This document shows positions 20,025-29,676 of a DNA stretch of 34,929 bases, one piece after another (within the stretch, counting starts at the first letter, position 1; each line of letters starts with the position of its first letter). Under the pieces are notes generated by a model, which ran no database searches, was not told the DNA's origin, and saw only the letters and a list, made by a program, of their open reading frames with translations. Location of the stretch: positions 331,185 to 366,113 of the forward strand of contig MU657188.1 in the NCBI GenBank assembly GCA_026770575.1, in the 5' to 3' direction. The DNA is from Pelagophyceae sp. CCMP2097. Lineage: Eukaryota > Sar > Pelagophyceae. The translations under genes were made by a program, and so were the position numbers.

Positions 20025-20066
20025 CCCGTTTGTCAGGAACAATGTTCATTGTTCCTGACGAACGGG
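20025..20066. repeat. Hairpin, 20-bp stem with a 2-base centre
   Basis: CCCGTTTGTCAGGAACAATG, then TT, then a complementary arm matching at 19 of 20 positions. It lies 15 bases inside the left terminal repeat of the 19968-21133 element. Confidence 0.85.
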
Positions 20067-20094
20067 ACGATTTTCCTCACGTTACGTCTCTACA

Positions 20095-20420
20095 CCCGCC
20101 ACAGGCAACGCAGTCGCCGCAGACTGCGCCGCCGCTTTATGCTGCCGCAGCAGGCGACGCAGCCGCCGCAGGTGTCGCAGTCGCCGTTTGTCACTTTTGG
20201 CTGCGCACCTGCCGTAGGAGGCGTAGCTGTCTTATGCAGCTGACGAATGCGGCGCGGCCGCCGCAGGCGGCGCAGCCGCCGCAGACGGCGCAGCCGCCGC
20301 AGATGGCGCAGCTACGCAGCGCAGCCTCCTTTTGTCGCTACTGAAGGCGCAGCCGCCGCAGGAGGCGCAGCCGCCTCCAGCTGCCGCTGCTTTTGAAACA
20401 GCCGCCGCAGGCTGGCGCAG
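20095..20420 (+). repeat. GC-rich tandem repeats (CCGCAG(A/G)(C/T)GGCGCAG type)
   Basis: Irregular units built from CGCAGCCGCCGCAG recur through this stretch. The most regular part is around 20255-20310. Frames through it encode PPQTAQ-type peptides, which I take as a by-product of the repeat. Confidence 0.65.
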
Positions 20421-21133
20421 CCTCTTAACGTAGCCGTTGCTTGTGACGCAGTCGCAATTTCCGGCGCATTCGCCACTGGCAAGGCGACATACGATTTTCA
20501 CGTTCAGCGTTACATTGTTGCATGAGAATGCTTATAGTTTCTTCTCATCTTCGATTGCGCCAATTACTCTTGTGCCCATCTCTTCGTATGGCTATTGCCT
20601 CTTAAGGCCGTCGTTATCTCACTTATAGCTGCCGTGTTGCGACCTACACTTCTGTCGTTATCGTGGACGCGTGTGTTTTTCGTCATTCTATCAATCTTCA
20701 TCGCGCCATTTGTTTAGGGCGAGCGCACCTGTTCATTGGACTCTATTGCCAAGCATTGGGGCCTTGCTATAGGTTTAAAAACGGCTTCTTTCGCGCTTTT
20801 CCATTTTTGGGTACTAATGTACTGTCCTGCGCCGCTAGCTTATAGTTTTCGTCAATTTCCAGTCTCCCGCAAGTAAATACCTCAAGCCCGCACCTTTATG
20901 CGTCTATGCACGGGATGGTTCCCAGGGTCGCGCGCGTGGACGTGCGTAAAGTTTTCACTGGCAATCTGCAAACTTACAGGAATCTCAGGAAAACCCGTTT
21001 ATCACTAAATAAAACTTTAAAAAACAAAAAAACACAATCGCCCTTAGGTAATCGCCCTTCAGAGGGCGTACTCCCTGAGGGGGCTCCTGTGACCTTAAAT
21101 AAGGATTACTATGGCTCCCTTCGGGAGCCTGGA

Positions 21134-21852
21134 ACAATCATCGAAGTCCCGGTCGAGGGCGTCGACCGCGGCGGCGTGCGCCGTGGCCGCGAAACGCGCG
21201 TCCTCGAATCGTCCTGAGCGTCGATTTACGCGACGCGCGTCGTGGACGAGCAGGAAACCACCGAGACACTCGCAAGGAACCACGTACAATTGTATCTGTG
21301 CGAAAGGCTGGTCTCGCGCGAAGAGCGGATTTTCCGTATCGTGCAATTGCAGGGCCCCGGTTCAAAAAGCACTGTCGAATTAGATTATCACCGGAAATCT
21401 ATTAACTATTTTTGGCTCGTGAAGGCGGCTGGCGCTGCGCCGACCACTCCCGCGAGACGCCCTGGGCGCGCTTGTTTGGCTTTTTCGTCAACTGCCTTAT
21501 TTTGGCGAGTCTCTGCGAAAGCTTCTTAATTTAGTAGTTAATCAAGTCTAAACCTTAGGGTCCAAATCAAAAGTCGATGAAGGCGCCAATGAGTTCCCGG
21601 CCAATTGAGACAGACGTTAGGGGCACTGTGCCCGAATGTTATGTCCAAATTGGCCGGCAATTCCTTGCCTCCAAAGTAGGCTACTAAAACTTCGCGGTTT
21701 GAGACGTTTCTTCTTCGCGCGCTGGTCTCCAAGGCGCCAACTTATACGACTGGAGGGGGCGGCAAGAGCGCACGCGCTAAAAAAAGTTATCTTCGGCGAT
21801 TTCTGTTGTGCAAATTCGACAGTGAAGCCCGGTTCAAAAAGTCGGCGCCTCG
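21134..21852. other. 5' flank of POLD3; small shared block
   Basis: No gene is called. CCCGGTTCAAAAAG occurs at 21356-21369 and 21828-21841. The adjoining AATTCGACAGTG block is present at 21813-21824 and as its reverse complement at 21370-21381, so part of the sequence has been duplicated with rearrangement. The second copy lies within 30 bases of the POLD3 start codon. Confidence 0.5.
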
Positions 21853-24632
21853 ATGGCGGAGGCCTCCTACGGCGCCGAATGCGAGGTGCTCCTCGCGAAG
21901 CGCGAGGGCGCCAGCGTCGGGTGGCTCGTCGGCGCGGTGGAATTGAAGGACGTCGGGCCGGATTTCAAGGCGGCGAGGGAGGCCGTCGAAAGCTTTTGCC
22001 GCAAGCGACCCGCGACCGTCGCTCTCGCCGCAGTCTCCTGCACCAAGCACCGCTTACCCGGCGGCTGCGCCTCGAGGACCATCTCCCTCGTCGACGCCGG
22101 AAAGGCGGTGGAGCAAGGCGAGGTTTCCCGAGCAATTTGGGGGTTTGCCCTTGCCGAGGCGGTGCCGGTCGGCGCCGCTTCATGGTCGAAGAAGGCGCTC
22201 CTGCAAGCGGACAAGGCGCGCTTGAATGAGCTCAAGGGCGAGGCGGCCGAGGCGTTTCGGTCGAACGCTTTTGGGTTAATTCGGTTAGCGGCGGTGGACT
22301 TTGCCTACGGCCCTCTTGTGGAATGGTCCACCGGCAGACCCGCCGGCAAAACCGCCGCAAAGGTGAAGGCCGCGCTGCCCGCGGGCCTGGTCAAGCCGGC
22401 GCCGGCGAAGAAGGCGGCGTTTTTTAAAGCCCCGCCCGCGCCGGCGAAAGCGGCGGCGAAAGCGGCGGCGAAAGCACCCGCGCCTCCGCCCCCGGAAGAT
22501 TCGCGCAAGAAGCCCCGCCGCGCAATCGTCGAGTCCGACGAGGACTCGGACGAGGACTCGGACGACGATGCGGCGGAAGCGGAGGCGCCGCCGCGCGAGG
22601 CGCCTCGGCCGCCGCCACCGCAGGTCAACGGCGCTGCGCGGCGCCCTTTGGAAAACCTCGGGGTCGCGCGCCAAGCCGGCGCGTCAGTGTCTGGACGGCG
22701 GGCCCGGCTGCTGAGAGACAAACCCAGAACGCACTCGAGACGCTCTTGGAGACGGTTTTTGAGATGGCCTTGGAGATGGCCTTGGAGATGGCCTTGAGAC
22801 AGGTTATTAGACGTCCTTCGAGACGGTCCTTGAGACTGCCCTCGAGACGACCCTCGAGACGGCCTTCGAGAGGGTCCTTGAAGCGGCCCTCGAGGCGGCC
22901 CTCGAGACGACCTTCGAGACGGTCCTCGAGACGACCTTCGAGACGGTCCTCGAGACGACCTTCGAGACGGCCCTCGAGACGACCTTCGAGACGGTCCTCG
23001 AAACGGCCCTCGAGACGGCCCTTGAGACGGTCCTCGAGACGGCCTTGGAGACGGTCCTTGAGACGACGCTCGAGGCGGTTCTTGAGACGGCGCTTGAGAC
23101 GACGCTCGGGGCGGTTCTTGAGACGGCGCTTGAGACGGCGCTTGAGACGGCCCTCGAGGCGGTCCTCGAGACGGTCCTCGAGACGGTCCTCGAGACGGTC
23201 CTATAGACGGTCCTATAGACGGTCCTATAGACGGTCCTTGAGACAAACCCAAGACGGCCTCGAGACGGCCTTGGAGACGGCTTCGAGACGGTCCTATAGA
23301 CGGTCCTATAGACGGTCCTATAGACGGTCCTTGAGACAAACTCAAGACGGCCTCGAGACGGCCTTGGTGACGGCTTCGAGACGGTCCTTGAGATCGTCAT
23401 CAAAATTGTGTGTGAATCGACCCTCGAGATGGCTCTCGAGACGACGTTGGAGGCGACCTTGGAGACGGTCCTCGAGACGGCCTTGGGGACGGTCCTTGAG
23501 ACGGCCTTGGAGTTGGCCTCGAGACGGCCGCGAGGCGGTCCTCTTCATGGAGACGGCCTCGAGCGGCCTTGAGACAAACGGTCTCGAAAAGGTCTTCGAA
23601 ATGGCCCTCGAGACGGCCTTCGAGACGGCGGCCGCGGGGCGGTCCTCTCGGCGGCCTCGAGGAGGCCCAAAGGTCCTAAGGACGGCCTTTGAGACGGCCC
23701 TCGAGCGAGAAGACGGCTCTCTCGACGGCCCCAAGGCGGCCCAAAGGTCCTCAAGACGGCCCTTGAGACGGCCCTCGAGATGGTCGCGGACGGCCCTTGA
23801 GACGGCTTCGAGGTGGTCTTCTCGACGGCCCTCTCGACGGCCCCAAGGCGGCCCTCGAGATGGTCTTGAGACCGCCTCAAGGCGGTCCTCAAGAAGGTTC
23901 TCGAGAAGGTCCTGGACGGCCCTCTACGTAAGCCTCAGGACGGGGCCCTCTATACGGATTTTGGCTCAACGTCTTGAAACTCGAGTCGGCCAGTCTTCCA
24001 GACGACTTCTGGCCGTCTCGGCGGCCCCTTTGGCAGTCTCGGAGAGACGTCCATGAAGGCGGCCCTCGGTCTCAAGACGGCGGCCCCCGAGACGGCCCCG
24101 AGACGCTCGCGAGGCGGTCCTTTTGCTGTCGAGACGGCCCTCGAGACTTGGAGACGGTCCTCGAGACGGTCTTCGAGGCGATCCGTGAGACGACGCTCGA
24201 GACGCCGGCGGTCGGTGCGGCGGTCCTTTTCGGGCCCGGCGCCGGGTCCCTTCTGCGGGGCCTTTTGAACAGTCGCTTTGAGGCGTGTTTCTGTGCACGC
24301 GTTGTGTTGCGCTTTGTGCCGCCCATGCGACCGGCTTCGTAGGCGGCAAGCGTCTCGTAGAAAAGACGTACAAAGACGGCAAGGGCTACTTGATCACGGC
24401 CATGGTCTGGGTCGACGAAGATGGCAACGTTTCAGCGCCGGCCGAGGCCCCGGCAAAGGCCGCCGCCAAGCCAAAGGCGGCGCCGCCAAAGGCCGCAAAG
24501 GCCGACGAGGCCGAGGCGCCAAAGGCCAAGGCAAAGGCCGAGGAGTCCAAGGCGCCGTCGAAGAAGCCGACGAAGAAAGCCGCCGCTGCGAAAAACCAAC
24601 CTTCGATCTCATCTTTCTTTAAAAAGGGGTGA
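21853..24632 (+). CDS. POLD3: DNA polymerase delta subunit 3 (POLD3/Cdc27-like), two exons
   Basis: Exon 1 runs 21853 to about 22678, exon 2 is 24343-24632. Joined with a GC donor after 22678 and the TAG|G acceptor they give 371 codons, though other donors nearby are possible. The C terminus ends QPSISSFFKK, a canonical PCNA-binding PIP box (QxxIxxFF). It is preceded by an Ala/Lys/Pro-rich linker, and exon 2 begins KRLVEKTYKDGKGYLITAMV, matching the conserved KTY.d..GyivT block of POLD3. Exon 1 has an N-terminal globular region, then an acidic/Ser stretch (VESDEDSDEDSDDD) typical of the linker. POLD3 bridges the polymerase delta core and PCNA in the nucleus during replication and repair. The N-terminal domain is much diverged, so assignment rests mainly on exon 2. 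The 1.66-kb intron is almost entirely satellite. Confidence 0.75.
22730..24250 (+). repeat. 12-bp-period satellite in the POLD3 intron
   Basis: Units of GAGACGGTCCTC and GAGACGGCCCTC repeat for about 1.5 kb. A higher-order duplication of about 93 bp is visible: the block starting CTATAGACGGTCCTATAGAC at 23201 recurs at 23294 with few changes. Long frames through it (436 codons on the plus strand) are repeat artefacts. Confidence 0.85.
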
Positions 24633-24931
24633 GCAACCTGTTTCATGTCTCAATGGCTTCAGATCCACTTCCTGGGCGGGGCTGCTCCGAAAGGGTTCAT
24701 CCGAACCGTCCAACTCAAAGGCCGGCCTGCGGGCCCAAAGGCCCGGTGCCTCGGAGAGCGCGGCGTCTCCTCGAAGAAGTCGTGGGCCACCTGCCACTGT
24801 GGGCCACCACTCACTCTTTGGGCCACCAGTCATTCATTTTGGCACTTCAGTCCTCTGCGGGGTTCAGCCGGTTGGGCGGAGTCGTGCGCAGCCGGATTGA
24901 CCGTCGAGCCTCACCGGTCTCGTCCTCGCGC
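24633..24931. other. POLD3 3' flank, no gene seen
   Basis: Contains short imperfect tandem phrases built on GGGCCACCA (about 24785-24835). No family signature on either strand. Confidence 0.4.
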
Positions 24932-25258
24932 AGGAGCAGGGACGGTGTATTCGGGCCGGGTTGCTCAATTTGTGCCCAACTCAAAGGGTCGCGGGTCTGT
25001 CGAGCGACCAAACCCGTCTTCGAGAGGTCGGGTCAGGCCACGGCCAGACCCACTCAAAGACGGGGAAGACCAAAACGCACAAACCCGGCAAGCTGTCAAA
25101 TGCGCGCTAAGTTGGTTGAGCCGACTCTGCCAGGGCAAGGTCCTTTGAGGCTGGAAGCCGGTCCTCCGGGACGGGCCGCTCTGTGATTCTATTATCATTA
25201 TTAGTATTCAGCCCGACACGCGGGTTGAAGGGGCAAATCCAAACCCGTCGCTGCGCCT
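24932..25258 (+). mobile_element. TIR element family C, copy 5, interrupted
   Basis: It starts AGGAGCAGGGACGGTGTATT and contains CAAAGGGTCGCGG, GGCCACGGCCAGACCC and CAAAACGCACAAACCCGGCA. The family resumes at about 25212 with CCCGACACGCGGGTTGAAGG and ends near CCCGTCGCTGCGCCT. About 120 bp (25092-25211) without counterpart in other copies is inserted between. A satellite follows on the right. Confidence 0.7.
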
Positions 25259-25261
25259 ATC

Positions 25262-26385
25262 TCCGGCTCATCGGGACCGTCGGAGACGGCCCCTTTCGAC
25301 GGACATTCGAAACGACGCCTTGAGATGGCCCCTATAGAGGCTCGGATGGCCTCTCGGACGTTCGCTTGGGCGGTCCCTTGGACACTTCCTTTGGAAAGTT
25401 TTTTAAAGGGTCCCTCGACGGGCTCTCTGTGGCGGTTGCTTTGACGGCGTTTTTTCGACGGTCCCTTGGACGGTCACTCGGCTGCCGACCTCTCGACTGC
25501 AGCCTCTCTGCGACGTCCCCTGGACGGGCCCTCGGACGGTCGCTCGAACGGTCACTTGGACGGTCGCTCGAATGGTCCCTCGGACGGTCACTCGGAGGGT
25601 CCCTCGAATGGTCCCTCGGACGGTCGCTTGGACGATCCCTCGGGCGGTCCTTTGGACAGTTCCTTTGGACCGTCCATTGTCGGGTCCCTTGGAGGGTCCC
25701 TTGACGGTCCCTCGACGATCCCTCTGCGACGGTCCAGTGTACGGTCCATGGGACGGTCGTTTGGACGGCCGCTCGACTGCGGCCCCTCTGCGACGTCCCG
25801 CGGGCGGATCCTCGGACGGACCCCGCGACGGGACGGTCCCTTGGGCGGGCCTTTGGACAGTCCTTTTGGACAGTTTCTTGGGCGGTCCCTTGAGCTATCT
25901 CTCGACGGGGCCTCATCGGGTCCTCTGCGACGGTCCCGTGGGCGGCCTCTCGGACGGTCGTTTGGATGATCCCTCGAACGGTCCCTACAGTCCCTTGGGC
26001 GTTCCTTTGGATACTTCCTTTGGACTGTTCCTTGGGCAGTCCCTCGGACGGTCCCTCTGCGATGGTTCCGTGGACGGCCACTTTGACGGTCCTTTCGACG
26101 GTCCCTTCGACCGATCCCTTGGACGGTCCCTCGACGGTGCCTCGTCGGTTCCTTTGCGGCAGTTCCGTGTATTGTCCCTCGGACGGTCCCCTGGGCGGTC
26201 GTTTGACTGCCGTCTCCTCGACTGCGGCCTTCTGCGTCCCTCTGGGCGGTCCCTCGGACGGGCCCTCGGACGGTCGCTTGGATGGTCCCTCTGGGCGGTC
26301 CCTCGGATGGTCGCTTGGGCGGTCCCTTGGACGATCCCTTTGGGCACTTCCTTGGACGGTTTCTCGACGGGCCCTCTGGGTCTCG
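25262..26385 (+). repeat. 12-bp-period satellite (GGACGGTCCCTC type), intergenic
   Basis: About 1.1 kb of the same unit as the array at 4975-6235, in the same orientation and again directly to the right of a family C element. I see no gene around it, although an intron of an undetected gene is possible. Confidence 0.85.
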
Positions 26386-26389
26386 TCCT

Positions 26390-26660
26390 CCGTCCGCGCT
26401 CTTGAGCCTCCGAGCTAAAGTAGATAGTTCGCAACAGACGTTATTGCAGCAACCAAGCGGGGGTGATCGTGGAACGCATCGATGATGGACGCGGCCAGGA
26501 AGAGCATAAGTGAAAGGCATAGAGTCCCGCTCCACGCGCTGTCTCGACACGTCAAAGCCCGCGCCGAGCGGGGCGAGCTGCTCAAAGGTGCGAGCGACCA
26601 GCACATACGGCAGCAGCCGCTGGCCAAAGTGAGCGGCCTTTGCGACGAGAATGACCGCGC
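26390..26660 (-). repeat. Dispersed repeat family B, copy 1
   Basis: Read on the minus strand it contains GCTGCTGCCG, GGTCGCTCGCACCTTTGAGC, a GGGCTTTGACGTGTCGAGA block, CTCTTCCTGGCCGCG, CATCATCGATGCGTTCC and an end reading TATCTACTTTAGCTCGGAGG. Two more copies lie at 30250-30490 and 34510-34749. Each has a GTGCGGCCTC-type tandem array on the same side, so the two belong to one composite. Confidence 0.7.
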
Positions 26661-26822
26661 ACGGTCGTCGGTCGAGAGGCCGCACGGTCGTCAGAACAGA
26701 GGCCGCACGATCATCGGCACGGAGGCCGGACCATCGTCGGTACGGAGGCCGCACGGTCGTCGGCACGGGGACCACACGGTCGTTTGCAGTGAGGCCACAC
26801 GATCGTCGGCAGGGAGGCTGCT
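26650..26822 (-). repeat. GTGCGGCCTC-type tandem array, inverted
   Basis: Units such as GAGGCCGCACGGTCGTCGGC recur about every 21-24 bp. Same family as the arrays at 27240-27850, 30240-30290 and 34380-34515. Confidence 0.7.
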
Positions 26823-27101
26823 CACCTCTTTTTATGGACTTGCTGCCTTTGGACGGGCGCCCTGTCTACGCGCCGAAAGGCCAGGGAGCCCCGGGAGTCG
26901 GCAATCCGGATTGTGCGTCCAAAGGCCGAAACCCCGCCCGCGCTCTTCGACGACGCCGCCGCGAGCTCCGGATTTCAATCTTCGCCAACGGCACCCCGAC
27001 ATATCGCTTTCGCGTCAGCACGGCACGCAGCTCGCCGCCTCGTGGAATTCTGCAAATCCTCAGCTAAGATCAAAGTGTGCCCACCGTGCGACACTATGCC
27101 G
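26823..27101 (+). CDS. Candidate exon, unrecognised
   Basis: One plus frame reads RPKAETPPALFDDAAASSGF and later RHAARRLVEFCKSSAKIKV, then CPPCDTMP, and ends directly before a consensus donor GTACGT at 27102. Composition looks protein-like and the segment is a non-repetitive island between two arrays. There is no ATG in this frame near its beginning, no family I recognise and no obvious next exon. Competing frames on the same strand are also open. Confidence 0.25.
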
Positions 27102-27239
27102 GTACGTCTTTTTTTAAGGCTCGAGCCCCTACACAGAGGCGGGACCCGACAAAGGCGCAAAGCGACTGCGGAGACCCCGTTGCGAGTCGAGCAACAACAA
27201 CCCGGTCGAAGGGATGGGAATGCCGATATAGGCCCAAGG

Positions 27240-27850
27240 GCATACGGCCGACAATCGGGCGGCCTCCGGGCCGACGACTGTGGGGCCTCGGGCCGGCGTC
27301 CGTGCTCCACGCAGACGTTTGTGCAGCCTCCGGGCCGACGTTTGTGCAGCCTCTGTTCCGACGACCGTGCGGCCTCTACCAGTGTACTAGTGTAATGACG
27401 ACCGTGTGGCCTCCGTGCTGATGAACGTGCGGTCCCCGTGCCGACGACCGCGCGGCCTCTGTACCGACGACGGTGCGGCCTCCGTTTCGATGACCGTGCG
27501 GCCTCCGGGGCGGTGCCCGTGCAGCTTCCGTGCCGACGTTCGTGCAGCCCCCGGGCCGACGATTGTGCGGCTTCAGCACCGATATCTGTGCAGACTCGGA
27601 GGCTCCTCCGAGTCGGCGACCGTGCGGCATCCGTGCCGGGGATCGTGCGGCCCCCGTACTGGCGACCGTGCGCCCTCCTTTGACCAAGGTCCCAATGCTA
27701 ACAATGGTGCGGTCTCAGGGCCGACGGCAGTCTGGCCTCGGTGCTGGCGACTGTGCGGCCTTCGGCAGGCGACCGTGCGGCCTCTGTGCCGAATACCGTA
27801 CGGCGTTCGTGCTGACGACGGTGGGGCATCCGGGCCGGCGAGCCCGAATC
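27240..27850 (+). repeat. GTGCGGCCTC-type tandem array
   Basis: Units of about 21-24 bp with core GACCGTGCGGCCTCCGTGCC recur through about 600 bp with many variants. Open frames through it on both strands are low-complexity and not annotated. Confidence 0.75.
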
Positions 27851-27928
27851 GGGCTGGAGGACGCAAGGCCCGCGCTCCATATGGGCACGTCTCGACGACC
27901 ACCGCGAACCGCTTTGACATCTTCAACT

Positions 27929-28205
27929 TTAACCCCACCGTCGAGGTCGGAAGCGCATCGTCGCCTCCTCCTCCTCCTCCTCCTCCTCCTCCTCCTCCTC
28001 GTCGGCCGCGTCCTCCTCCTCGTTCTGCGCGCCGTCGACGTCCTCCTCCTCCTCCTCCTCCTCGCCCGCGTCGCCGCCGCCTTCGCCGCCGGCCGTGCCC
28101 CCCGCCCGGCCCCCGGCCGTGTCGTCGTCGGACGGGCCCTCGCCCGCTGCGCGCCCGCGTGCGGCCCGCTCAAGGCGCAGCCGCTTTCCCCTTCGCGCGA
28201 CACCG
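27929..28205 (-). CDS. Possible acidic low-complexity coding stretch
   Basis: The minus frame holds long glutamate runs around DVDGAQNEEEDAADEE and ends ATMRFRPRRWG. The complementary sequence is a pair of TCC microsatellites (about 27962-28003 and 28044-28066). Acidic runs of this kind do occur in nuclear proteins, but microsatellites also produce them by chance. The frame continues upstream into the 30-bp periodic array, which argues against a real gene. Confidence 0.2.
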
Positions 28206-28495
28206 ATTGGATTTTTCATCGAGGGGCCCGTGACACCCGGCGCCGTTTTCCAGCAGAAAGTGACACCGATGTAGGTAAAGGTAAGAAGGTGACCATGATC
28301 GGCATTATTCAATACATGGTGACACCGAACCGAATTGTCGCGGGGCCTTACAACACCGACTCGAATAAGGCCCAACAAAACCAACACCGATTGGATTTTT
28401 CGCAACGTTCGGGACACCGCCTCGTTTAATTTTAACAACGTGACACCGACTCGAATTTTCCCCTCCGAGGTGACACCGATTACCATTCATCTCAA
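28199..28495 (+). repeat. Ten-unit, 30-bp-period array with core GTGACACCGA
   Basis: The core GACACCGA or a close variant starts at 28199, 28232, 28262, 28291, 28321, 28352, 28383, 28413, 28442 and 28472. The spacing is 29-33 bp throughout. The intervening ~20 bp vary strongly, with a weaker shared CTCGAATTTT or TTGGATTTTT just after the core. Constant short cores on a fixed pitch suggest either a very old minisatellite or a row of protein-binding sites. Confidence 0.8.
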
Positions 28496-28515
28496 TTTAA
28501 AAAGCAATTACAGTA

Positions 28516-28881
28516 GAGTAAAGGTCAATTTTAAGAACCTGGTCAATTTAAGAACCGACGAAAAAATCGACAAAAGACGTTCAATATCTCAATAAGGCAT
28601 TTATAAGACCCAATTAAAACCATTAAATCCCTTATTGGGATATTATCCGGCTCCAGGGGCCCGGTTCTTAATCTGACCGGCGTTTTTTTAGGAACCGATG
28701 GTCGGTCCGGACTCTGCCTATGCTAAATTTCTCACAGTAGTCCTCCGCGGACGCCATGATTTGGAGGTGGGTGGAGGGGACCCAGGCGCGTCCCCTGGCA
28801 GCGTCAAAACTGCAAACAACGGCGTCGCCGGGCCGCTGATTTTTATTTTCGCTTAGCCGGTTCTTAAATTGACCTTTACTC
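28516..28881. mobile_element. TA-flanked MITE, 366 bp
   Basis: The left end GAGTAAAGGTCAATTT (continuing TAAGAACC) and the right end GGTTCTTAAATTGACCTTTA (continuing CTC) are inverted repeats of about 24 bp with one indel. The dinucleotide TA flanks both ends (28514-28515 and 28882-28883). That is the target duplication of Tc1/mariner/Stowaway-type elements. The interior holds no coding sequence. Only one copy is in the window. Confidence 0.75.
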
Positions 28882-28886
28882 TATTT

Positions 28887-29676
28887 CAATAAACCTTACC
28901 GCCTCACGGACCGACCCTGTAATTTTTGGAGACGGCGGGTGTCTTAGGGGGGGGTCAAGGATCTCAGGCAGTTCTCGTTGGAATGAGGCGCTGAAGGTCC
29001 CTATCGACGCGCCTTGGACCCGCAGGGTCGACCCGCACGTTTGTTTCGCGTTGCGCGGCCCCTTGGGCGGGAGCGACGCGGCCTCGGAGGGCGCGCCAGG
29101 GGCATGCGTTCGGGCCCTTGCGGGACCCGCCGCGCGCCGGTAGCCGGCGGGAACTGCGCTTAGGCGCCCAAAACCAACCCGGCCGGGTCTCAGCTACCGC
29201 GGCCGCGGCCCGCGCGCGACACGACCGGTTGGAGCAAGATGTTTTTTTGGCCGAAGAGAAAACTGAGTAGACAAGAAATGGATTCGATTAAATCCTTTTG
29301 GAGAAAACGCTCGTCGGCCGTGTCGCTCCGAGGTGCCGAGACGCCCGCGATGCGCTGTTGCGACCGGTTCCGAGCGCTGCCGGGTTGGTTTTGGGCTCCT
29401 GCGCGCAGTACCCGCCGGCTACCGGCGCGCGGCGGGTCCCACAAGGGCCCGAACGCATGCCCCTGACGCGCCCTCCGAGGCCGCGTCGCTCCCGCCCAAG
29501 GGGCCGCGCAACGCGAAACAAACGTGCGGGTCGACCCTGCGGGTCCAAGGCGCGTCGATAGGGACCTTCAGCGCCTCATTCCAACGAGAACTGCCTGAGA
29601 TCCTTGACCCCCCCCCTAAGACACCCGCCGTCTCCAAAAATTACAGGGTCGGTCCGTGAGGCGGTAAGGTTTATTG
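28887..29676. repeat. Large palindrome: two ~297-bp arms around a 195-bp centre
   Basis: The left arm 28887-29183 is the reverse complement of 29379-29676 with only a handful of mismatches. These cluster near the inner ends, plus isolated differences such as GCGCGCCAGG against GCGCGTCAGG. The centre 29184-29378 is unique. The arms are far more alike than other repeats here, so the duplication is young or kept alike by gene conversion. A short frame from 29239 (MFFWPKRKLSRQEMDSIKSF) starts in the centre and runs into the right arm. I do not think it is a gene. Confidence 0.9.

Larger units (their letters stand above)
19968..21133. mobile_element. Non-autonomous TIR element, 1,166 bp
   Basis: Bases 19968-20010 and 21091-21133 are inverted repeats over about 42 bp, beginning TCCAGGCTCCCGAAGG and including CCATAGTAATCC. 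Each terminus can itself fold, since GGCTCC and GGAGCC face each other around CGAA. The interior has a near-perfect hairpin at 20025-20066, a GCAGCCGCC-rich tandem stretch (about 20095-20420) and AT-richer DNA. No transposase is visible. I could not identify a convincing target-site duplication. A DNA-transposon derivative is the best reading. Confidence 0.65.

Noticed and set aside
20030..20344. 104-codon plus frame with PPQTAQ repeats
   Set aside because: Built from the internal GC-rich repeats of a transposon-like element, with no ATG in the frame near its start.
22746..24056. 436-codon plus-strand frame of SRRPSRR-type repeats
   Set aside because: Same satellite effect, within the POLD3 intron; the opposite strand is equally open.
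28199..28495. CRISPR array
   Set aside because: The conserved part is only 8-10 bases, spacers are about 20 bases, no cas genes are present and the host is eukaryotic.
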